In this document: piece by piece, positions 34,489-43,221 of the stretch
Layout: each line of letters opens with the position of its first letter
Position numbering within the stretch: the stretch's first letter is position 1
Origin: an uncultured Eubacterium sp.
GTDB lineage: Bacteria; Bacillota; Clostridia; Lachnospirales; Lachnospiraceae
Length of the DNA stretch: 64,000 bases
Direction of reading: 5' to 3'
Assembly: GCA_910584795.1 (NCBI GenBank)
Contig: CAJUBZ010000006.1
Span: 1 to 64,000, forward strand
The notes under the pieces: generated by a model
Told to the model about the DNA's origin: nothing
Database searches by the model: none
Seen by the model: only the letters and a program-made list of their open reading frames with translations
Translations under genes and position numbers: made by a program

Positions 34489-35754
34489 TTATTCACCGCT
34501 TTTGTGTCCTCCAATTTGTTTGTTCCGTTCGATTGTCATAGCATTCTTTTGCAAATTCATACCCTTTAAAACAGCATTTTTTCCATATTTATTTTTGATT
34601 TCCAGGATGGCTTTTTGTATTTGACGATGTTTTTCTAATTTTTCAATATCAACAAAAAAAGGATATTGAAGATATTCTTCAGGTTTAACATTATTACATG
34701 TAATATTTACTCTTCGGATTGAAAGATTGGGATTGACAATATCCTCATATAAACTAGACAGAGCTGGAATAATGATTAAATCAGAGTTGGTTTCCATATC
34801 AAGTGTTTTTGTTCCATGTGCGGGTTTTACATTTAACATATTGGAATATCCGATATGCAGAGTGATAGAACCGGTGATCAGATTTTGTGATAATAATTCT
34901 AAGCAGATAAGGTCTGCCATTTCCTTAATAATTAATTTTCCATCTTCAAAACTGTAATCATGCATTAAGACCTGTCCACTCGTAATACTGTGATTTTGAG
35001 GTTCATAACATTTAATATCCTTGATTGTAGTGGGTTCATTTCCCCAGGCATGGTCAATTAACAGTTCTGCATCAATACCAAAAGCACTGTAAAGTAAATT
35101 TTCATCTGTATGGGCAATATCTTTCATCGTATAAATTCCGAGGGAGTGAAGTTTCTTTGCAATACCATTTCCAATTCTCCAAAAATCTGTGAGAGGGGTA
35201 TGAGTCCATAAAGAACTGCGATACGTATGTTCATCTAGAAAGCCTGTGAAATCAGGAGAATGTTTTGCGGTGATATCAAGGGCGATTTTGGTCAGATAAA
35301 GATTTGTTCCTGCGCCACAGGAAGCAGGAATTCCCAGAGATTGATAAATATTGTTCATAATACGTCTGCCAAGCGATAGGGCGTCAGTATGATATAGAGA
35401 AAGATAGTCGGTAACATCTAAAAATGCTTCATCAATGGAGTAAACGTGAATGTCATCTTTTGAAATATATTGTAAATAAATACCATAGATTTCAGCAGCA
35501 TATTCAATATATCTTTTCATACGTGGAGGAGCAACAATATATTGTACATTAGAAGGGATTTCAAATACACGACAGCGATTGGAAATCCCAAGCTGTTTCA
35601 TTGCAGGAGTAATAGCGAGACAAATGGTTTTATCTGTACGTTCCATATCAGCAACAACTAAATTGGTGGTCATAGGATTAAGACCACGTTCTACGCACTC
35701 TATAGAGGCATAGAACGATTTTAGATCAATACAGAGATAAAATTTGTCAGACAC
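34489..35754 (-). CDS. Y-family DNA polymerase (UvrX/UmuC type)
   Basis: A 421-residue translesion polymerase. The catalytic palm begins FYLCIDLKSFYASIECVERG (first metal-binding Asp) and includes VYSIDEAFLDVTDYL (SIDE motif with the second acidic pair). HhH thumb segments (FWRIGNGIAKKLHSLGI) and a little-finger domain in the C-terminal third follow. It copies past damaged bases with low fidelity. It lies 5 bp after maf and ahead of yolD on the minus strand, forming a compact three-gene unit. Confidence 0.92.
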   Translation of the reverse strand: MSDKFYLCIDLKSFYASIECVERGLNPMTTNLVVADMERTDKTICLAITPAMKQLGISNRCRVFEIPSNVQYIVAPPRMKRYIEYAAEIYGIYLQYISKDDIHVYSIDEAFLDVTDYLSLYHTDALSLGRRIMNNIYQSLGIPASCGAGTNLYLTKIALDITAKHSPDFTGFLDEHTYRSSLWTHTPLTDFWRIGNGIAKKLHSLGIYTMKDIAHTDENLLYSAFGIDAELLIDHAWGNEPTTIKDIKCYEPQNHSITSGQVLMHDYSFEDGKLIIKEMADLICLELLSQNLITGSITLHIGYSNMLNVKPAHGTKTLDMETNSDLIIIPALSSLYEDIVNPNLSIRRVNITCNNVKPEEYLQYPFFVDIEKLEKHRQIQKAILEIKNKYGKNAVLKGMNLQKNAMTIERNKQIGGHKSGE

Positions 35755-35759
35755 AACAG

Positions 35760-36389
35760 TTACTCCTTAAAGTTTTTTATTTCCTGATATAATCTGGCAA
35801 GAGGAAGTCCTACCACATTGTTATAATCCCCATTTATTTCTTTTACATACACAGCAAATTCACCCTGTATTCCATATCCTCCGGCTTTATCATAACAGTC
35901 GCTTGTAGAAATATAATGAGTAATTTCACTATGGGTCATAGGATATAAGGTTACATTGGTACATTCTGAAAAAGTTTTATAAGATTTTTCTCTAGTATTA
36001 AAATCATATATGATTATGGTGACACCGGTATAAACCTGATGTGTCTGCCCCTGAATTGAATGAATCATCTCATAGGCATTTTCCCTGTCTTTTGGCTTTA
36101 CCATAATGTTCCCATTCTTGCTTACAACTGTGTCAGCGCCGATAATCATTAAGGATAAATCATCAAATGCCATCAGGGATAAGTCAATAGATTTTAAAAT
36201 CATATTCAGTACATTATCAGCTTTTTGCAGGGAAAGTTCCTCTACCACCAGATTTGGTTTTGTCTGGGTGATTTTTTCTTCGATAGTAGACGCAATTATT
36301 TCAAATTCATAACCTGCCTGTTTCATCAGCTCGCTGCGTCTGGGCGATTGTGAAGCCAGGATTATCTTGGTTTTTTCTAAATTTATCAT
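35760..36389 (-). CDS. maf: Maf-family nucleoside triphosphate pyrophosphatase
   Basis: A 209-residue protein with the Maf signature IILASQSPRRSELMKQAG at residues 9-26 and GADTVV with the catalytic Asp in the middle. It includes GGYGIQGEFAVYV and NNVVGLPLARL near the end. Maf enzymes hydrolyse noncanonical or ordinary dTTP/UTP to monophosphates and have been linked to division control. Length is normal, slightly extended by an insertion near residue 60. It is divergent from the GntR gene. Confidence 0.92.
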   Translation of the reverse strand: MINLEKTKIILASQSPRRSELMKQAGYEFEIIASTIEEKITQTKPNLVVEELSLQKADNVLNMILKSIDLSLMAFDDLSLMIIGADTVVSKNGNIMVKPKDRENAYEMIHSIQGQTHQVYTGVTIIIYDFNTREKSYKTFSECTNVTLYPMTHSEITHYISTSDCYDKAGGYGIQGEFAVYVKEINGDYNNVVGLPLARLYQEIKNFKE

Positions 36390-36463
36390 AAGTTTATTTT
36401 ATCAGATAAACTTGTATTTACAATGGCACTCTTATGATATTGTGAAAAAATATAAAAAGTATA

Positions 36464-36514
36464 TTGACAAATTGTTTATACTGTATATAATGATATATAA
36501 ACAGTATAAACAAT
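36464..36514 (+). promoter_or_regulatory. promoter and operator of GntR-ABC operon
   Basis: TTGACA (36464-36469), 16-bp spacer, TATAAT (36486-36491). Perfect 14-bp inverted repeats ATTGTTTATACTGT (36471-36484) and ACAGTATAAACAAT (36501-36514) flank the -10 box, an arrangement expected for autorepression by a YtrA-type regulator. Confidence 0.82.
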
Positions 36515-36540
36515 GCATTGAAAAAACTGGAGGTATTCAT

Positions 36541-36912
36541 TTGAAAATAATCATATCAAATCAGTCGGAACTTCCAATCTACGCACAGGTTAGAGAGCAG
36601 ATTAAGGAACAGATATTAAACGGCCAGATAAAAGAAGGAGAGGTTCTGCCTTCTATCAGAAGCATGGCGAAAGATTTGGGAGTCAGCGTAATTACAACAA
36701 CAAGAGCATACAGCGATTTAGAACAGGAAGGTTTTATTGCGACGATGCAGGGAAAGGGAAGCGTCGTTTTATCCAAAGATAATAATATGCTGAAAGAACA
36801 GTTTCTTATGCGGATTGAGCAGGGAATTGAAACGGCAGTAGAATCTGCAAAACAGATAGGAATGACAAAGACGGAGGTACAGCAGATACTCGAATCTGTA
36901 TGGGAGCAGTAA
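36541..36912 (+). CDS. GntR-family transcriptional regulator (YtrA subfamily)
   Basis: A 123-residue protein with a winged-HTH domain (about residues 10-75: PIYAQVREQIKEQILNGQIKEGEVLPSIRSMAKDLGVS, then EGFIATMQGKGSVV) and a short helical tail typical of the YtrA group. It starts at TTG 36541, 7 nt after GGAGG; the much longer open frame from 36367 runs through the promoter. It precedes the ABC genes it probably represses. Confidence 0.9.
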   Translation: MKIIISNQSELPIYAQVREQIKEQILNGQIKEGEVLPSIRSMAKDLGVSVITTTRAYSDLEQEGFIATMQGKGSVVLSKDNNMLKEQFLMRIEQGIETAVESAKQIGMTKTEVQQILESVWEQ

Positions 36913-36941
36913 TTTTTTGAAAAGAAAGAGTGGAGAGTGTA

Positions 36942-37799
36942 ATGAATATTTTAGAAATTGAAAATTTAAGTAAGCATTATAAAGGGTTTTCTCTGAAAAA
37001 CATTCAGTTAATAATACCAGCAGGATATATATTTGGTTTTGTAGGGCAGAATGGTGCAGGAAAAACATCTACAATTAATATGATTAATCATATATGCAAA
37101 TATCAGCAGGGAACTATCAAAGTGAATGGAATAACATATGATGAAGATCCCGTAAAATATAAGGAAAGTATTGCTTATGTAGGTGATGAATCTTATTTTA
37201 CTAAGGGGTTGAAAATTAAGACAGTAAAGAAGACATTGAAAGATTTTTATAAAACATTTGATGAAGATAAGTTTGATTCTCTTATTCAAAGATATGGTCT
37301 TCCTACAAACAAGAAGATTGATGATTTTTCCAGAGGAATGAAAGTAAAATTGATGTTTGCCTGTGTATTTTCCAGAGACTCAAAACTAATGATTTTAGAT
37401 GAAGCGACCAATGGGCTTGATCCGGTGGTAAGAGATGAATTGCTTTCTGATTTACAGGCATATATAGTAGATGGGCAGCGAAGCATTTTGTTTTCTACAC
37501 ATGTACTCAGTGACTTAGAAGAGATAGCAGATTATATTGCATTTATTGATAATGGGGAAATTCTTCTGGATAAATCAAAGGATGAAATGCTGGAGGATTA
37601 CCTTGTGGTGAAAGGCGATGTATCGGAACTGACAAGAGAGCAGAAACAATATATTATCGGCTTGGAAGAGAAGGCATACGGATTTGAGGGAATTATAAAG
37701 AGTGAGGATGTAGACAAACTGGGTGGAAAGTTTACATATGATAAACCGGAAATCGCACAGATTATGCTTCACAGCATTAAGGATAGGAGGAACAGATAA
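36942..37799 (+). CDS. ABC transporter ATPase
   Basis: A 285-residue ATPase (start ATG 36942 after GTGGAGAG). It has Walker A GQNGAGKTS, signature FSRGMKVKLMFA (a variant of LSGGQ), Walker B LMILDEATNGLDP and H-loop FSTHVLSDLEE. The C-terminal extension (about 215-285) resembles drug/bacitracin-type exporters. Its stop overlaps the permease start (TAATG). It is part of a GntR-controlled operon commonly induced by cell-envelope antibiotics in relatives. Confidence 0.92.
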   Translation: MNILEIENLSKHYKGFSLKNIQLIIPAGYIFGFVGQNGAGKTSTINMINHICKYQQGTIKVNGITYDEDPVKYKESIAYVGDESYFTKGLKIKTVKKTLKDFYKTFDEDKFDSLIQRYGLPTNKKIDDFSRGMKVKLMFACVFSRDSKLMILDEATNGLDPVVRDELLSDLQAYIVDGQRSILFSTHVLSDLEEIADYIAFIDNGEILLDKSKDEMLEDYLVVKGDVSELTREQKQYIIGLEEKAYGFEGIIKSEDVDKLGGKFTYDKPEIAQIMLHSIKDRRNR

Positions 37800-38461
37800 T
37801 GGGTGCAGTTAATTTTTTAAAATTTGATTTAAGAAGAAGTAAATATTTATTTTTAATTTCGATTGTTTTGTTTGCACCTCTTGGAGCGATGATGGGATAT
37901 ACAATGGAATCAACTCTTGGGATATTTAGTTATATGGCATTGGTGGTAGTAGTTACACCGACATCTCTTTTTACTTATGAATTAAAGAATGAATGTGGGT
38001 TTGATGGATTGCTTCCTGCAAAAGATCGGGATAAAGTGTTTGGTAGATATATGATAGGTGCATTAAGTATATTGTTTGAACTGGTACTTGGAATTGTAAT
38101 ATGTACCGTAATGAGTAGATTTACTGATTTAAAAGTAGTGGATTTAGGAGTGGTGTCGATGACATTTGTGGCAGTTACATTGACGTATCTGTCTATAGCA
38201 ATGGTCGTTTATTATCTGATAGGACGGAATTTAAATCCGAGAATCAGGTCATCAATTATTATGCTGCCATGTATTATTTTATGGTTTGGGGCTAACACTA
38301 TTATTTCTGTATTGTCAGAGATACATGCAATGGGGTTGGTATCTAAAGTAATAGAAAATAAAGAAATTGTATCGGCATTGGCAATGATGATTGGTTTGGC
38401 AATGTATGTGATTTCTGCATTGATATCGGTGCAGATAGTAAAGAAGAAAGATTATAGATAA
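37799..38461 (+). CDS. ABC-2 type membrane permease
   Basis: A 220-residue protein with six hydrophobic segments (for example YLFLISIVLFAPLGAMMGY, YMALVVVVTPTSLFTYEL, MMIGLAMYVISALISVQIV). It overlaps the ATPase gene by 1 bp and has AGGAGG upstream. It is the membrane partner of the preceding ATPase. Substrate unknown. Confidence 0.85.
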   Translation: MGAVNFLKFDLRRSKYLFLISIVLFAPLGAMMGYTMESTLGIFSYMALVVVVTPTSLFTYELKNECGFDGLLPAKDRDKVFGRYMIGALSILFELVLGIVICTVMSRFTDLKVVDLGVVSMTFVAVTLTYLSIAMVVYYLIGRNLNPRIRSSIIMLPCIILWFGANTIISVLSEIHAMGLVSKVIENKEIVSALAMMIGLAMYVISALISVQIVKKKDYR

Positions 38462-38492
38462 TAAACACGCTTGGTTACAAATTTAATGAAAA

Positions 38493-38711
38493 TTACATAT
38501 TTTGTGTAAAGTAGAATTTAATATAAGAAAAGGATTTTTTGCAGAGAAGTAATCCTGCAAAAAATCCTTTTTCGTTTTCTATTACGTTTACAGTGTCAGG
38601 TAAATCTCGGTTGTTTCTTACGATGGCAGTAACTTCATGACCTCGACTTACTGCTTCTTCTAAAATAAGTTTTCCAGCTCTTCCGTTTGCACATACAATA
38701 GTTATTTTCAT
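38493..38711 (-). pseudogene. N-terminal fragment of an NAD(P)-binding (NmrA-like) oxidoreductase
   Basis: Starting at ATG 38711 with a good AAGGAG site, the frame gives MKITIVCANGRAGKLILEEA...GHEVTAIVRNNRDLP, the Rossmann N-terminus of NAD(P)H-binding/NmrA-like proteins. It then loses similarity and stops after 72 residues, having run through a terminator hairpin. Full members are about 210 residues. It is a 5' relic beside a decayed HxlR gene. Confidence 0.72.
38528..38572. terminator. bidirectional terminator
   Basis: AAAAGGATTTTTTGCAG pairs with CTGCAAAAAATCCTTTT (17 bp, perfect), loop of 10 nt. It terminates the GntR-ABC operon on the plus strand and reads into the decayed NmrA frame on the minus strand. 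Confidence 0.88.
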
Positions 38712-38752
38712 TATAAACTCCTTCCTGTGGATAAACCACAATAAACATATTG

Positions 38753-38899
38753 TAACAGTTCAGCCATCAGCTCGAATCCGCAGGCAAGCCTGCTCCTTCT
38801 CACTGATTTTGCTCACCATATGATATCAGATGTATATGCCAGAAAGTCTGTAAACAGCCTTTTGCCATAGACATCTGATATCGCATGGCTGAACTGTTA
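38753..38899. repeat. palindromic intergenic element, copy B
   Basis: 147 bp with perfect 15-bp terminal repeats (TAACAGTTCAGCCAT / ATGGCTGAACTGTTA). It has an inner stem GATATCAGATGTATATG / CATAGACATCTGATATC, apical CTGT-AA-ACAG and a side hairpin GCAGG-caag-CCTGC. It sits between the two decayed divergent genes. Confidence 0.88.
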
Positions 38900-38906
38900 A
38901 AACATA

Positions 38907-38935
38907 TTGACTTGTGCCTGTCATAACTATACAAT
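38907..38935 (+). promoter_or_regulatory. promoter left from the HxlR gene
   Basis: TTGACT (38907-38912), 17-bp spacer, TACAAT (38930-38935). It lies just upstream of the HxlR remnant and could now drive the MFS gene. Confidence 0.55.
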
Positions 38936-38946
38936 AAAGCAGTAGA

Positions 38947-39105
38947 TGTAAAGGATTAGTAAATAGAAAAGTATATGCAGAAGTTCCACCACGAGTAGAG
39001 TATACATTAACAGAAACAGGGTATAGTCTAAAACCGATATTGGATGCAATGTAGGATTGGGGAGAAGTTTATAAAAATAAGGAACGAGAGAAAAATAATG
39101 GATAA
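38947..39105 (+). pseudogene. C-terminal fragment of an HxlR-family regulator
   Basis: The frame reads [20 protein letters not shown], then [14 protein letters not shown], a stop (TAG 39052), and continues in the same frame with DWGEVYKNK. This is the winged-helix wing and C-terminus of HxlR regulators. The N-terminal half is missing and the internal stop breaks the rest. HxlR genes commonly diverge from NAD(P)-dependent oxidoreductases, matching the relic on the other side of repeat copy B. Confidence 0.75.
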
Positions 39106-40312
39106 TAAGTATAAAATAACAATTAATGCCTGCTTTATAGGGCATATTGTACAGGCAATCGTAAATAATTTTGTACCATTGTTATTTTTGACATTTCATA
39201 ATCAGTATGGAATATCAATGGCAAATATTACATTATTAATTACAATTAATTTTGGAGTACAATTATTTGTTGATTTAGTATCAGTGGGATTTATAGATAA
39301 GATTGGATATAAAGTATCCGCAGTGATGGCACATATTTTTGTGGCGGCAGGGCTTATTCTGCTGACAATACTGCCTGAGTTGTGCAGTAATGCTTTTTTA
39401 GGACTGTTTATTGCAGTAATGATTTATGCAGTGGGTGGTGGACTTACAGAGGTTTTATTAAGTCCAATCATGGAAGCATGCCCTACAGATAATAAAGAAA
39501 AGGCGATGAGTATGCTTCATTCCTTTTATTGCTGGGGACATGTTATGGTAGTGTTATTTTCAACGATTTTTTTCACAGTAGTTGGAATTAATAACTGGAA
39601 GATTATGGCGGTTATTTGGTCAGTGATTCCTATCGCAAATGCAATTATTTTTATGAAAGCGCCAGTTCGTCATCTTTTAGATGAAGGTGAAACAGGGCTT
39701 ACCATGAAAGAATTATTTCAGCGAAAAGTGTTTTGGATATTAATGCTTATGATGATGTGTGCAGGTGCCAGTGAGCAGGCTGTCAGCCAATGGGCATCAA
39801 CGTTTGCGGAGATGGGACTTCATGTAAGTAAGACCATCGGAGATTTGGCTGGTCCTATGATGTTTGCGATTTTGATGGGGACATCAAGAGCTGTTTATGG
39901 TAAGTATGGAGATAAAATGAATTTAGACAGATTTATGAAATACAGTGCTATTCTTTGTGTAGCATCCTATTTGATAATTTCTTTCGTATCAAATCCGGTA
40001 ATAGGGTTACTTGGATGTGGAATTTGTGGTTTATCTGTGGGAATCATGTGGCCTGGAACTTTTAGTAAAGCGGCAGTTTCTATCAAAAGTGGCGGCACAG
40101 TCATGTTTGCTCTTCTGGCATTGGCAGGTGATGTGGGGTGCTCTGGAGGTCCAACATTGGCAGGAATGGTATCATCTGCTTTTGAGAATGATTTAAAAAT
40201 AGGAATATTGGCAGCAATTGTATTTCCGGTATTGATGTTTATGGCATTAAAAGTTATCGGTAAGTGGAAAGAGCAATTGAAAGAAAATAAAAATAATAAA
40301 CTTTCTGAATAA
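39098..40312 (+). CDS. MFS transporter
   Basis: A 404-residue protein with about twelve hydrophobic helices. ATG 39098 was chosen because the upstream frame overlaps the HxlR relic. Charged loop motifs between helices 2 and 3 (DLVSVGFIDKIGYK) and between 8 and 9 (SRAVYGKYGDKMNLDRF) fit the MFS pattern. It resembles the FucP/glucose-type sugar permease group (GCGICGLSVGIMWPGTF), but the substrate is not determinable. The ribosome site is weak. Confidence 0.85.
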   Translation: MDNKYKITINACFIGHIVQAIVNNFVPLLFLTFHNQYGISMANITLLITINFGVQLFVDLVSVGFIDKIGYKVSAVMAHIFVAAGLILLTILPELCSNAFLGLFIAVMIYAVGGGLTEVLLSPIMEACPTDNKEKAMSMLHSFYCWGHVMVVLFSTIFFTVVGINNWKIMAVIWSVIPIANAIIFMKAPVRHLLDEGETGLTMKELFQRKVFWILMLMMMCAGASEQAVSQWASTFAEMGLHVSKTIGDLAGPMMFAILMGTSRAVYGKYGDKMNLDRFMKYSAILCVASYLIISFVSNPVIGLLGCGICGLSVGIMWPGTFSKAAVSIKSGGTVMFALLALAGDVGCSGGPTLAGMVSSAFENDLKIGILAAIVFPVLMFMALKVIGKWKEQLKENKNNKLSE

Positions 40313-40338
40313 AAGGGATAGTAGGGATAAATAAAAAT

Positions 40339-40422
40339 GCCAGTTCTGTCGGCACCAGGACTGGCTGTGTTCGTAAGAACATTTCGCTAGATTCTTGAGG
40401 CATCCACTTTGGAGTGGGTGCT
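40339..40422 (+). ncRNA. three-hairpin structured element upstream of crcB
   Basis: Three consecutive hairpins: GCCAGTTCTG/CAGGACTGGC (10 bp, 40339-40365), TGTTC-gtaa-GAACA (40368-40381) and GAGGCATCCACT/AGTGGGTGCTTC (12 bp, two G-U, 40397-40422). It is GC-richer than its surroundings. It does not show the fluoride-riboswitch consensus expected before crcB. It could be a repeated element, terminator or unknown RNA; strand is uncertain. Confidence 0.4.
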
Positions 40423-40513
40423 TCCTTTAATATGATATTAGCATTGAAATTTAATTTATTCAAGTATTTTTTCATATATACAAATAAAAAGTAGCGCGAA
40501 AGAGGTAAAAAAT

Positions 40514-40879
40514 ATGTTAGAATGTTTATTAGTAGGAATTGGTGGTTTTATAGGCAGTGTTCTTAGATATCTGGTGGGATTGCTTCCGATGAAACCGGAT
40601 AATCAATTTCCAGTAAAAACCCTATTTATTAATATTTTTGGAGCGTTTATAATAAGTATTATAGTGGCAATGGCAGCGAAGAATAAATCTTTAAACCCTA
40701 ATTTTATTTTAATGTTAAAAGTGGGTGTTTGTGGTGGGTTCACTACATTCTCTACATTTGCTTTTGAGACTGCAGAATTAATACAGAATGGAAACGTGGT
40801 GGTAGCAGTGAGTTATGCTGTGTCAAGTGTAGTCTTAGGTGTTCTTGCCATTTATTTTGCACAGATGATAATAAATTGA
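40514..40879 (+). CDS. crcB: CrcB/FluC fluoride channel
   Basis: A 121-residue protein with four hydrophobic helices and CrcB motifs GGFIGSVLRY, TLFINIFGAFIIS and GGFTTFSTFAFE. It forms a dimeric F- channel that relieves fluoride toxicity. It is full length and single rather than the paired small subunits some Firmicutes carry. The ribosome site AGAGGT precedes ATG 40514. A structured element lies upstream. Confidence 0.93.
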   Translation: MLECLLVGIGGFIGSVLRYLVGLLPMKPDNQFPVKTLFINIFGAFIISIIVAMAAKNKSLNPNFILMLKVGVCGGFTTFSTFAFETAELIQNGNVVVAVSYAVSSVVLGVLAIYFAQMIIN

Positions 40880-40901
40880 CAGATAGAGAGATGGAAGATA
40901 A

Positions 40902-42287
40902 ATGAATAAAAAAATGCGATTACGAATAATGGTTTCGACGGGCATAGTGTGCGTGCTTTCGATGATTATGATTGTTTTTACAAATACACAGCAACAGGCA
41001 AAAGTCCATGGGATGATAACAATTCAGCCGACAACAGAAAAAGCTCAGGAAACAATAGCTGCAAAAAAGGTAGAGAAGAGAGTAAAAAAGAAGAAAAAGA
41101 AAGCATCTTTGTTCTCAAAGAAATATAAGAAAATTACAGTGATAAAAGTTAGTGATGAGGCAGCAACACAAAACACTGATGATAATGTTTCAGATGAGAT
41201 TGCAGAAATATATAAACAAAAATCTCTTTCCTCACAAGAGGCGGGAGTTGCATTAGATGGCTGTGTTGTTAAAGTGTTATCAAAAGATAAGAATTGGACA
41301 AAAGTAAAATCAGGTAAAGTAGAGGGCTATGTTGATAGTAAATATGTTGTAAAAGGGGCTAAAGCAAAAAAAGTTCTCTTTGATACAGACCATATCGTAG
41401 CAAAAATGAATAAAAGTAATACGATGATAAAAGGTAATAAAAGTCAGAAATCACCTAACATTGGTATTGCATATGCCAAGACTACATATCCGATTATTGA
41501 AATTAGTAAAAATGAAAAATGGGTAAAAATAAAAAGAACCGATACTTTATCAGGATGGATTCCGGCATCATCAATGACATTAAAGATTGAAAAAGAATAT
41601 GCTTATACTTCAGATGAATATGATGAAATGGTTGAATCTGAATGGAAAGCGGTTGCAGGAACATATAAACTGGAAAAGAGTAAACTGCCAAAGAGTGGTG
41701 AGGCAAGAGAACTGATAGAATATGCATCGAAATTTTTAGGAAATCGATATGTCTGGGGTGGAACCAGTCTGACAAAAGGTGCAGATTGCTCTGGATTTGT
41801 TCAGTCAGTATTCAGACATTTTGGATATCGTTTAAATAGAACTGCTGCGGAGCAGTCCAGAAATGGTAAGTCAGTTTCAAATAATCAGTTAAAACCGGGG
41901 GATTTACTATTTTATCATACAGACAGAAGACAAAAGAACAGAATCAGTCATGTGGCAATTTACATCGGAAACGGAAAGATAATTCATGCGGCAAACAGGA
42001 GAGCAGGAATTATTATTAGTAATATGGGAAATCCGTGTGCGGCAAGACGAATTCTTACAGGCAAGAAGGAAAATAAAAAAGAGAAGATAAAAATAGATAA
42101 AAGTTTAGGGAAAAATAAAAAACAAAAAAATAAGGAAAATTATAAAAAGCAAAATGAAGAAGAGACAACGAAAGTTATAGAGACAACACAAAGTACAGAA
42201 ACGGTAGAACAACAGGAAACAACGAGAGTAGAGTCGGAAACAACAGATGAGGAAGTCAGAGAATGGTTGGATGAGTTGAAAGAGTAA
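40902..42287 (+). CDS. secreted NlpC/P60 peptidoglycan hydrolase with SH3 domains
   Basis: A 461-residue protein with an N-terminal membrane/signal segment (about 6-28), a Lys-rich linker and two bacterial SH3-like domains (about 105-152 and 165-228). The NlpC/P60 domain (about 265-385) has catalytic Cys296 (GADCSGF), His350 (ISHVAIYIG) and His362. A Lys/Glu/Thr-rich tail follows (about 386-461). It cleaves D-gamma-glutamyl-meso-DAP or similar peptide bonds in the wall. Its stop TAA is part of repeat copy C. Confidence 0.9.
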   Translation: MNKKMRLRIMVSTGIVCVLSMIMIVFTNTQQQAKVHGMITIQPTTEKAQETIAAKKVEKRVKKKKKKASLFSKKYKKITVIKVSDEAATQNTDDNVSDEIAEIYKQKSLSSQEAGVALDGCVVKVLSKDKNWTKVKSGKVEGYVDSKYVVKGAKAKKVLFDTDHIVAKMNKSNTMIKGNKSQKSPNIGIAYAKTTYPIIEISKNEKWVKIKRTDTLSGWIPASSMTLKIEKEYAYTSDEYDEMVESEWKAVAGTYKLEKSKLPKSGEARELIEYASKFLGNRYVWGGTSLTKGADCSGFVQSVFRHFGYRLNRTAAEQSRNGKSVSNNQLKPGDLLFYHTDRRQKNRISHVAIYIGNGKIIHAANRRAGIIISNMGNPCAARRILTGKKENKKEKIKIDKSLGKNKKQKNKENYKKQNEEETTKVIETTQSTETVEQQETTRVESETTDEEVREWLDELKE

Positions 42288-42424
42288 CTATTCAGTCATC
42301 AGCTCGAAAATCCTTCGGGTTTCCTTCGCTGAGGTTGTACACCATATGATATAAATAATGAATGACAAATAGTCTGCAAGCAGCCTTTTGCCATTCATTA
42401 TTTATATTGCATGGCAGAATAGTT
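42286..42424. repeat. palindromic intergenic element, copy C
   Basis: 139 bp. The terminal repeats AACTATTCAGTCAT / ATGGCAGAATAGTT have two mismatches. The inner stem ATATAAATAATGAATG / CATTCATTATTTATAT is perfect, the apical hairpin is CTGC-AA-GCAG, and the side hairpin is AAATCC-ttc-GGGTTT. The left end provides two bases of the upstream stop codon. Confidence 0.85.
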
Positions 42425-42506
42425 GTTTCATAATCTTAATCTTTATTTTTTTTTAAATGTATGATATTCTATTTCTAGGTTTTTTACGAATAGAAAGGAA
42501 TTGACA

Positions 42507-43202
42507 ATGAACAGAGTTTTATTGAAATTAAGTGGAGAAGCACTTGCAGGAGATAAAAAAACAGGATTTGATGAAAATACTTGTGTAGCAGTAGCAAAAC
42601 AGGTAAAATCAATCGTAGATAAAGGGGTTCAGGTAGCGATTGTTATTGGCGGCGGTAATTTCTGGAGAGGACGTACCAGCAATAAGATTGACAGACCAAA
42701 AGCAGATGGTATTGGAATGCTTGCTACGATTATGAATTGTATGTATGTATCTGAAATCTTCAGAACAGAAGGAATGGATACAAATGTATATACGCCATTT
42801 ACCTGCGGAACATGGACCAAACTTTTCTCGAAAGATGAAGTAGTGGCTGATTTAAAGGCAGGAAAGGTTGTTTTCTTTGCAGGCGGCACAGGACATCCAT
42901 ATTTTTCAACAGATATGACAATGGTTCTTCGTGCCATAGAGATAGAGGCAGACTGCATTCTTGGAGCAAAGGCAATAGATGGTGTTTATGACAGTGATCC
43001 GGCTGTGAATCCGAACGCAAAGAAATACGATGAACTTCCAATATCTAAAATTGTAGATGACAGATTAGGTGTTATTGATCTGGCAGCGAGTGTGCTGGCT
43101 ATGGAAAACAAAATGCCAATGCTGTTGTTTGGATTAAACGAAGAGGATAGCATTAACAAGGCAGTTTCTGGCGAGAAGATTGGAACAAAGATTACAGTGT
43201 AA
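42507..43202 (+). CDS. pyrH: UMP kinase
   Basis: A 231-residue amino-acid-kinase-fold enzyme converting UMP to UDP with ATP. Visible motifs are LLKLSGEALAG, VIGGGNFWRG (phosphate binding), DADxIL-like ADCILGAKAIDGVYDSDP, and VIDLAASVLA with MPMLLFGL near the end. ATG 42507 follows GAAAGGAATTG; the frame opening 6 bp earlier with TTG is not needed. The pyrH-frr-uppS-cdsA-dxr order is standard. Confidence 0.95.
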   Translation: MNRVLLKLSGEALAGDKKTGFDENTCVAVAKQVKSIVDKGVQVAIVIGGGNFWRGRTSNKIDRPKADGIGMLATIMNCMYVSEIFRTEGMDTNVYTPFTCGTWTKLFSKDEVVADLKAGKVVFFAGGTGHPYFSTDMTMVLRAIEIEADCILGAKAIDGVYDSDPAVNPNAKKYDELPISKIVDDRLGVIDLAASVLAMENKMPMLLFGLNEEDSINKAVSGEKIGTKITV

Positions 43203-43221
43203 TATAATGAAGGAGATTATT

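Noticed and set aside
40254..40475. Antisense 73-codon frame opposite the crcB leader
   Set aside because: Overlaps the MFS gene end and the structured element; better explained as a by-product of the hairpins.
40400..40513. Fluoride riboswitch upstream of crcB
   Set aside because: The conserved riboswitch segments and pseudoknot were not recognisable; only simple stems are seen.
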